From contig JAAYVD010000028.1 in assembly GCA_012517355.1 (NCBI GenBank), positions 1-37,054 of the forward strand: a stretch of 37,054 bases of DNA. Reading direction: 5' to 3'. The DNA comes from Candidatus Rifleibacteriota bacterium (lineage in GTDB: Bacteria; Muiribacteriota; Ozemobacteria; Ozemobacterales; Ozemobacteraceae). Under the pieces are notes generated by a model, which was not told the origin of the DNA, ran no database searches, and saw only the letters and a program-made list of their open reading frames with translations. The position numbers and the translations under genes were made by a program. This document shows, in pieces, positions 32,382 to 37,054 of the stretch (positions are counted from its first letter, which is position 1; every line of letters begins with the position of its first letter).

Positions 32382-32860
32382 TCCGGCTTCGCCGCCCCTC
32401 CCGGGGGTTCACCGTCACCGAACTCATGGTCGGTGTCGGCCTGTTCGGCCTCCTTCTGGTCCTGCTCAACTTCGCCCTCCGGCTCAACCGTTCCGCCCTG
32501 AATTCCATGGAAAAGACCGACCTGACCGCCAAGCTCCGCAACTCTTCGGTCATCATCGGCCGGGCCCTGTCGCTGGCCACCTGTTTCCTCTACCCCAACA
32601 AGGTCTCGAACGACTATTCCAGCCAGATCATCTTCCGGAATCAGAGGAACGAGGTGCTGACCATCTTCGTCACCGACCAGAAGGTGCTGTCGATGTACAA
32701 CTACACGACCGACACCATGCAGGAGATCACCCCCTTCACCATGAGCTTCAGAAGCCGGTTGGCAAAAGAAAACCTGATGGAATACCAGATCGAGATCAAG
32801 CGCGACCAGTACCATTTCACCATTCAGAACCAGCTCTCCACCTGCAACACCCTGCCCTGA
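32378..32860 (+). CDS. Type IV pilin-like (pseudopilin) protein 2
   Basis: This 160-residue protein has a classic prepilin start: MIRLRRPSRG then FTVTELMVGVGLFGLLLVLL, with Glu at +5. The rest (about 130 residues) looks like a minor pseudopilin of the GspJ/PilW type (inference from position and size). It overlaps gene 1 by 4 bp and is followed 11 bp later by the PilX-like gene, so the three form an operon for a type IV pilus or type II secretion-like fibre tip. Confidence 0.85.
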   Translation: MIRLRRPSRGFTVTELMVGVGLFGLLLVLLNFALRLNRSALNSMEKTDLTAKLRNSSVIIGRALSLATCFLYPNKVSNDYSSQIIFRNQRNEVLTIFVTDQKVLSMYNYTTDTMQEITPFTMSFRSRLAKENLMEYQIEIKRDQYHFTIQNQLSTCNTLP

Positions 32861-32871
32861 AGGAGACGATC

Positions 32872-34368
32872 ATGCGCCCCCAGCTCCGGCCCCCGACGCT
32901 CCAGGGTCGTCGCGCCATCGCCCTGGTGGTGGTCCTGATCGCCGCCTTCTGCATGCTCTCCTTCTTCGCCGCATTCCAGTTCTTCTCGCATTCGGAATAC
33001 CGCCACCTGGAGCGGATCCTCACCAACACCTCCCTCGATTACCTCGTCCGGGCCGGCCTCAACATCGCCGAAGACAAGTTGCAGAAAGATCGCTGGTACG
33101 GCGACACCCGCTGCCGGGGGTCATTCGAAGTCCCTTCCAACCTGCTTCCCCCGACCGCCAGGATCACCATCTACGCCGACGACTACTACGCCTCCGACAC
33201 CCGCAAGATCGGCAACAAAAAATACAAGATGCTCGACCACATCAAGGTCTTCGTGAAGGCGAGCCTCCGCGACCGGTCCATGTACGGGTACGGAAAGTAC
33301 ATCATGACCCCGAACCCCACCGCCTGGGGAAAGTCGACCGAGGGGATCGACATGAGCTTCTCCTCCCTGAACCCGAGCACCCACACCTTCCGCAAGATGG
33401 TCAACGTCAAGCTCCTGCGGGAGGAAGACCTCGAGGAGGTCCCCGGCTTCTCCCGCATCGACCTCGATGCCAGTCGCAAAGCCCTGGGCGACTTCCTCCG
33501 CAAGGAGATGCACCAGCAGGCGTTCAACTTCGCCCGCAACCTGGCCATTTCCCGCAACCTCGCCAAGGGCATCGCCTCCCCCCAACCCACCTACTCGCTC
33601 GCCGCCCTGAAAAGCCTGCTCGCCTCCAAGGGAAGCACCGCCGGCACCGGCTTCAATGAGAACCAGTTGAAGAACTTCTTCATCCTCGAAAGCATGAAGG
33701 ATTTCTTCATGACCACGAATTGGGACATCCCCGATTCCGAGAAGCAGGGCGAACTCCAGAAGGTCCGCATCGAGATCGGTCATTTTCCGCCCGACGAGAT
33801 GACCGCCGACGCGGCCGCCGCCATCCGCATCGTGTTCGGCGGAACCGCCAAACGCGCCCGCGACGGGGTCGATTACTTCAAGGTGGTCCGCGCGGGGCCC
33901 AACGGCTCCGCCTTCGCCGAATTCCTCAAGAAACGCGACATTCCCCTCGCCCCTGACAAATCCCCACAAGACCTCCAGGAGGAATTGTCGCGCGGCATCA
34001 CCGACTTCGACTATTCCTTCATCTGGCAGGCCATCAACGCCAAGGTCGGAACCACCATCGTCCCGGTCTATTTTTCCGGGGGAGCGGCTTCCTTCATCCT
34101 GTATTACACCAACCAGGGCACCCTTTGCGACAGTTGCACCTACAGCCGGGCCGTCGGGCCAATCCCCAAGTTCACCAACTATTACATGGTCAAGGATTCC
34201 ATCTACATGCCCCTCGCCATCGTCTTCAACTTCTTCATGAAGTTCGTCGACGAGTCCTACACCTATTTTCCCGATTCCGTGGTCAAGGACGAAGGAAGCG
34301 TCAACATCCCCGTCCCCCCCGATACCGAAACAGGAGGAGGTGGCGGATGGGGCGGCGTGTCGGGCTGA
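32872..34368 (+). CDS. PilX/GspK-like minor pilin component
   Basis: This 498-residue protein starts with a short basic leader and a hydrophobic helix (RRAIALVVVLIAAFCMLSFF) continuing into SLDYLVRAGLNIAEDKLQ, the layout of PilX/GspK proteins. It has no Glu at +5, as in GspK. The long C-terminal part has no recognisable domain and ends in a Gly-rich tail (TGGGGGWGG). In known systems PilX/GspK proteins sit at the tip of the pseudopilus with the other minor pilins, and the gene order here agrees. AAGGAGA precedes the ATG. Confidence 0.75.
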   Translation: MRPQLRPPTLQGRRAIALVVVLIAAFCMLSFFAAFQFFSHSEYRHLERILTNTSLDYLVRAGLNIAEDKLQKDRWYGDTRCRGSFEVPSNLLPPTARITIYADDYYASDTRKIGNKKYKMLDHIKVFVKASLRDRSMYGYGKYIMTPNPTAWGKSTEGIDMSFSSLNPSTHTFRKMVNVKLLREEDLEEVPGFSRIDLDASRKALGDFLRKEMHQQAFNFARNLAISRNLAKGIASPQPTYSLAALKSLLASKGSTAGTGFNENQLKNFFILESMKDFFMTTNWDIPDSEKQGELQKVRIEIGHFPPDEMTADAAAAIRIVFGGTAKRARDGVDYFKVVRAGPNGSAFAEFLKKRDIPLAPDKSPQDLQEELSRGITDFDYSFIWQAINAKVGTTIVPVYFSGGAASFILYYTNQGTLCDSCTYSRAVGPIPKFTNYYMVKDSIYMPLAIVFNFFMKFVDESYTYFPDSVVKDEGSVNIPVPPDTETGGGGGWGGVSG

Positions 34369-34383
34369 ACGCACCACCATCCT

Positions 34384-34431
34384 CCGCTCAGGACGCTGAA
34401 CCTCATCCGGCAGTGCCTGTGCGGGAAGCAC
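34384..34431 (-). ncRNA. Possible group II intron 5'-end fragment
   Basis: The minus strand reads GTGC...GCACTGCCGGATGAGG then TTCAGCGTCCT, matching the start of the larger intron fragment at 36893 (GCACTTCCTTAATGAGG then TTCAAGTCCT). Only about 48 nt remain, ending near the PilX-like stop. The rest of the 34369-34631 gap holds GC-rich inverted repeats and no gene. Confidence 0.45.
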
Positions 34432-34631
34432 AAGATACCCCGCGCCTCGGTTGCCGGCTCTATCAGCGGGACACCCTCTCGAGATAGCGGACATCCCGCC
34501 CCGATGCGGCAAGGACCGTCGGAAACCCCTTGCCGGGCAATGCCCGCATGGCTCGCGAAAATTCCCGCTCGATCGAACACCCTTCGGGACTCCCTGTGCG
34601 CCCCTTCAGGGAGGTCCCGGCCTGGGGGAAA

Positions 34632-36533
34632 TCAGGGCCCCTGGATCTTCCGCTTGAGGGTCTCCAGGTTCTCGAGGATCTTGGGGTCGCTCTCCGCCGC
34701 CAACCCCTTGTTGATCATGTCCATGGCATCGTCCTCGCGCTTGCTCCGATAATAGATGTCGGCCAGCACCAGGTGCGCCTGCCCATTCCGGGGGTCGATC
34801 TCGAGCGCCTTCTGGGACTGCTCGATCGCCCCGGCGAAATCCCCCATTTGCAGCTTCACCGAGCCCAACAGACCCCGCAGAAGGGCACTGTCGGGGTTGA
34901 CCCGAAGGGCCTCGTCCAACTGGACGGAGGCCTCGGCCGGCTTCCGCTCGGCGATGGCGATCAGCGCCAGGCAGTGCCGGGCCTCCCAGAGACCGGGGGT
35001 CGCCTTCAACGCGTTCCCGAAAGCGGCCTTGGCACCCTCCCGGTCCCCCAGGATGAACAACTGCCGGCCGCCTTCATACTGGACGGCGGTGTTGCCGGGC
35101 GCCTTGGCCAGCTTCTCCTTCACCTTGGCGATCTTCTCCGCCTGCCCGCCGACCGGGCCCTTGGCCGCGGTGGCGGGGTTCAGCGCCTGCGTCTGGCGGG
35201 CGGTCGCCGAAGCCGCCGCCGCCGCGGCCGCCTGGGAAGCCAGCATCGCCTTCTGCCGGGCGGCTTCCTGCTCGGCCTGGTATTTCGCATAGGCGGCATC
35301 ACCCAGCAGGATCTTCTGGACATCCCCCAGCAGGATCTCGGCATCACGCTTCAGGCGCCGGTCTTTGATCGTCGGCAGGACCGGTTCCATGGCGGAGCGC
35401 GCTTTCTGGTGTTCGCCCAGGAAGTAGGCCTGGAAGGCCTTCATGAAGGCCTTCTCTTCCGCCGTCCCCTTCGCCTCGATGTGCTCGGCAACCGCCTGCA
35501 AGGTGCCCTGGTCGTCCCGCCCCAGGAGGGCCTTGTCGGTCAGGACCGATGACCGCAGAAAACGGAACGCGAGGTCGGGACGACCGGCCTCCCTGGCTTC
35601 CAGCGCGGCCTGGAACAGGGCATCGGCCTTGACCGGCGCTGGCGCCCCCTCGGGCAGGGCATCATGCCAGGCCAGCAAACGCTCGAGGGCCTCGGTCGCC
35701 TGACCGGCCTCGCGGGCCAGGTGATACAGCATCTCATGCAGGAAAACCTCGTCAGGCCGCTGGGCCGAGGCCTTCCGCAGGTGCACCGCCGCCTCGCCCT
35801 TGTTCCCCGCCTGCCAGTAATCCAGACCCAGCCAGAGTCGATACTCGAAGAGCCCGGCATGCCGCTGGTCGCCCACCTCCCGGACCGCCCGGAGCTCGTC
35901 CCCGAGGTCCTTCGGGTTCATCTGGTGCAACAGCTTGAGGGTTTCGACGAAACCCGTGGCGGAACCTGGGAACTCCCGGGTCAGACCTTTGAGGAACTCC
36001 AGGGACATCCCGAGTTCGCGGCTGGCGGAGGCGGCCTGGGCCCTCCCCAGAAGGATGCGCTCGCGGACGGCCGAAGCCTGGTGGACCTTGGCCATCTCAC
36101 CCAGGAGTTTCCCGGCGGGATCGGGCTTTCCGGCCGCCAGGTAGGTTTCCGCCAGGAGGAGTTGCAGCCGGGAATCCTTCTTCTGGGCGACCGCCTTTTC
36201 CAGGAATGGCACCGCTTCGGCGGCCCGGCCGCGCCCGACCTGGATCTCTCCCAACAGGCCCTGGACCCGGGCATCATCTTCGGCCGCCAACGCCTCGAGG
36301 CCCGTGTACGCTTCCTCGAACTTCCCGGCCTGGACGGCCTCTTCGGCCGCCCGCACCTTTTCGGCGATGGTGGCCTCACTCGCCCGTGGCGCCGCCGTCT
36401 CCCCCGGACCGGTGGTGGTCCCCTGGCCCGTCGCCGCAGGGGGAATCCGGCCGCGCCTCTGGTTGAAGGCGATGGTCAGCAGCCCGAAGGAAAGAAGGGC
36501 AACCAGGATGAGGGGAAGAACGAGTTGTTTCAC
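34632..36533 (-). CDS. Membrane-anchored TPR protein
   Basis: This 633-residue protein has one N-terminal membrane anchor (KQLVLPLILVALLSFGLLTI), a short disordered linker, then an all-helical region with TPR-like motifs throughout, clearest at the C terminus (QLFILGDREGAKAAFGNALK, LVLADIYYRSKREDDAMDMI). An Ala-rich coiled stretch lies near 445-485 (QAEQEAARQKAMLASQAAAA). It is probably a scaffold facing the periplasm. The GTG at 36533 is chosen because an ATG at 36542 falls on the -10 box of a strong promoter; the GTG would be at the transcript's first base or two. It converges with the pilin operon and may be functionally linked to it. Confidence 0.8.
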   Translation of the reverse strand: MKQLVLPLILVALLSFGLLTIAFNQRRGRIPPAATGQGTTTGPGETAAPRASEATIAEKVRAAEEAVQAGKFEEAYTGLEALAAEDDARVQGLLGEIQVGRGRAAEAVPFLEKAVAQKKDSRLQLLLAETYLAAGKPDPAGKLLGEMAKVHQASAVRERILLGRAQAASASRELGMSLEFLKGLTREFPGSATGFVETLKLLHQMNPKDLGDELRAVREVGDQRHAGLFEYRLWLGLDYWQAGNKGEAAVHLRKASAQRPDEVFLHEMLYHLAREAGQATEALERLLAWHDALPEGAPAPVKADALFQAALEAREAGRPDLAFRFLRSSVLTDKALLGRDDQGTLQAVAEHIEAKGTAEEKAFMKAFQAYFLGEHQKARSAMEPVLPTIKDRRLKRDAEILLGDVQKILLGDAAYAKYQAEQEAARQKAMLASQAAAAAAASATARQTQALNPATAAKGPVGGQAEKIAKVKEKLAKAPGNTAVQYEGGRQLFILGDREGAKAAFGNALKATPGLWEARHCLALIAIAERKPAEASVQLDEALRVNPDSALLRGLLGSVKLQMGDFAGAIEQSQKALEIDPRNGQAHLVLADIYYRSKREDDAMDMINKGLAAESDPKILENLETLKRKIQGP

Positions 36534-36540
36534 AGGGCCC

Positions 36541-36569
36541 ATTCTACTTTCCGAAGAGCCCGGGGTCAA
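36541..36569 (-). promoter_or_regulatory. Consensus promoter giving a leaderless GTG transcript
   Basis: TTGACC (36564-36569), a 17-bp spacer and TAGAAT (36541-36546) lie immediately upstream of the TPR gene. The expected start of transcription (about 36534) coincides with the GTG at 36533. Confidence 0.7.
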
Positions 36570-36589
36570 CGGGCCTCACCCTGCCCCAC

Positions 36590-36893
36590 CCCCCCCCCGG
36601 CGAAGGCCGGTCGGCAGACCTCCCCGGGGAATGCGCTCTTCCTTCCGCGCTTATGCCCGTCGGAAATACGACCCTGCGCTCAGTACAAGTATTGGGAATG
36701 GAAGATACGTGACGTCTCACCCCACATGGGCGCTTCGAATCCGCTTCCTGTTCGTTGGGCCAGCGCTTTGCCTGCGGCTTCCTTCAGATTCCACCTCGCG
36801 GTGGACACCTTGCCATCCGGTTCGTGATTCTCCTTGTCGGGCTCCCAGAGGACTTGAACCTCATTAAGGAAGTGCGCCCAACCGGGCGCACAC
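36590..36893 (-). ncRNA. Group II intron 5' fragment (domain I)
   Basis: The minus strand starts with a GTGYG-type intron end and a GTGCGCCC/GGGCGCAC stem (36872-36891). It continues with blocks I recognise from ORF-bearing group II introns: GGTGTCCACCGCGAGGTGG, AATCTGAAGGAAGCCGCAGG, GTCGTATTTCCGACGGGCAT and CATTCCCCGGGGAGGTCTGC. It breaks off near 36590, next to the TPR promoter. No intron-encoded protein is present, so it cannot splice or move by itself. A short open frame across it (36680-36895) is not a real gene. Confidence 0.75.
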
Positions 36894-36906
36894 ACAAAAA
36901 AACTAC

Positions 36907-37032
36907 CGTCCGTTCCAGGGCTAACGGACCGCGAAGCGGAGCTTCCGCGAGGTGAACGCGTCAGCGTTCACCTCGCCAGCAGAAAGGGTCCAGGGCCATC
37001 GGCCCTGGTGGGGTGAAGGGGCAAAGCCCCTT
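36907..37032. repeat. Cluster of five strong hairpins
   Basis: Five successive inverted repeats fill the window end: GTCCGTT/AACGGAC (36908-36929), CGCGAAGC/GCTTCCGCG (36930-36949), CGAGGTGAACGC-GTCA-GCGTTCACCTCG (36948-36975), CCAGGGCC-ATC-GGCCCTGG (36990-37008) and AAGGGGC-AAA-GCCCCTT (37016-37032). No gene is visible. They may be stacked terminators of a gene beyond the window or a structured RNA. Confidence 0.75.
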
Positions 37033-37054
37033 CGGCAAGCCTTTATGCGGATCA

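Noticed and set aside
36680-36895. Small minus-strand open frame of 71 residues
   Set aside because: It lies over the structured 5' domain of a group II intron remnant and has no protein features.

Overview
This 37-kb window is a very GC-rich bacterial chromosome segment. Genes lie on both strands and there are no tRNA or rRNA genes. Promoters have a sigma-70 look, for example TTGACA-N17-TAGAAT at 13315-13343. Many predicted proteins are exported or membrane-bound. The mix (TPR proteins, four SpoIIE-type phosphatases, FecR-like proteins, type IV pilin-like proteins, a DUF1015 protein) suggests a free-living member of a poorly sampled lineage. Ozemobacteria/Riflebacteria or a deltaproteobacterium-like group would fit, but that is a guess from gene content.

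Layout. (1) 54-10635: an MBL-fold hydrolase faces a large STAND NTPase with nephrocystin-3-like architecture (DUF4062-like, NACHT-type NTPase, about 16 perfectly phased 40-residue TPRs). It is followed by two uncharacterised proteins, a macro-domain/DUF4062 fusion and a calcineurin-like phosphoesterase. (2) 10636-13257: a pyrimidine-rich repeated spacer, a TPR protein and a DUF1015 protein. (3) 13318-26255: four giant membrane-anchored SpoIIE/PP2C phosphatases in two divergent pairs. Within each pair the genes overlap by ATGA. One member has lost key catalytic residues. (4) 26444-31285: an NCS2 nucleobase permease, then a FecR-TPR-unknown operon with a clear promoter. (5) 31365-37054: group II intron fragments, a broken FecR gene, a three-gene pseudopilin/PilX-like operon, a TPR protein, and a cluster of strong hairpins.

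The most unusual feature is a dispersed element of about 75-85 bp that folds into several hairpins. At least six good copies and one or two weaker ones are present, all in the same orientation. Some are intergenic (near 5979, 11939, 27918). Others sit inside coding sequence in one fixed reading frame: in both minus-strand SpoIIE phosphatases (14715, 18195, 18275), and at the 5' end of the 244-residue gene (28682), where the element supplies the start codon. Hairpin arms vary with compensating changes. This resembles the peptide-coding palindromic elements known from Rickettsia, but the sequence is not one I recognise.

Functionally the window looks like signalling and envelope biology. The SpoIIE proteins probably sense extracytoplasmic cues and dephosphorylate partner proteins that are not encoded here. 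The STAND/TPR and macro-DUF4062 genes look like a sensing or defence-type module. The pilin-like genes probably belong to a type IV pilus or type II secretion-like system whose motor genes lie elsewhere.
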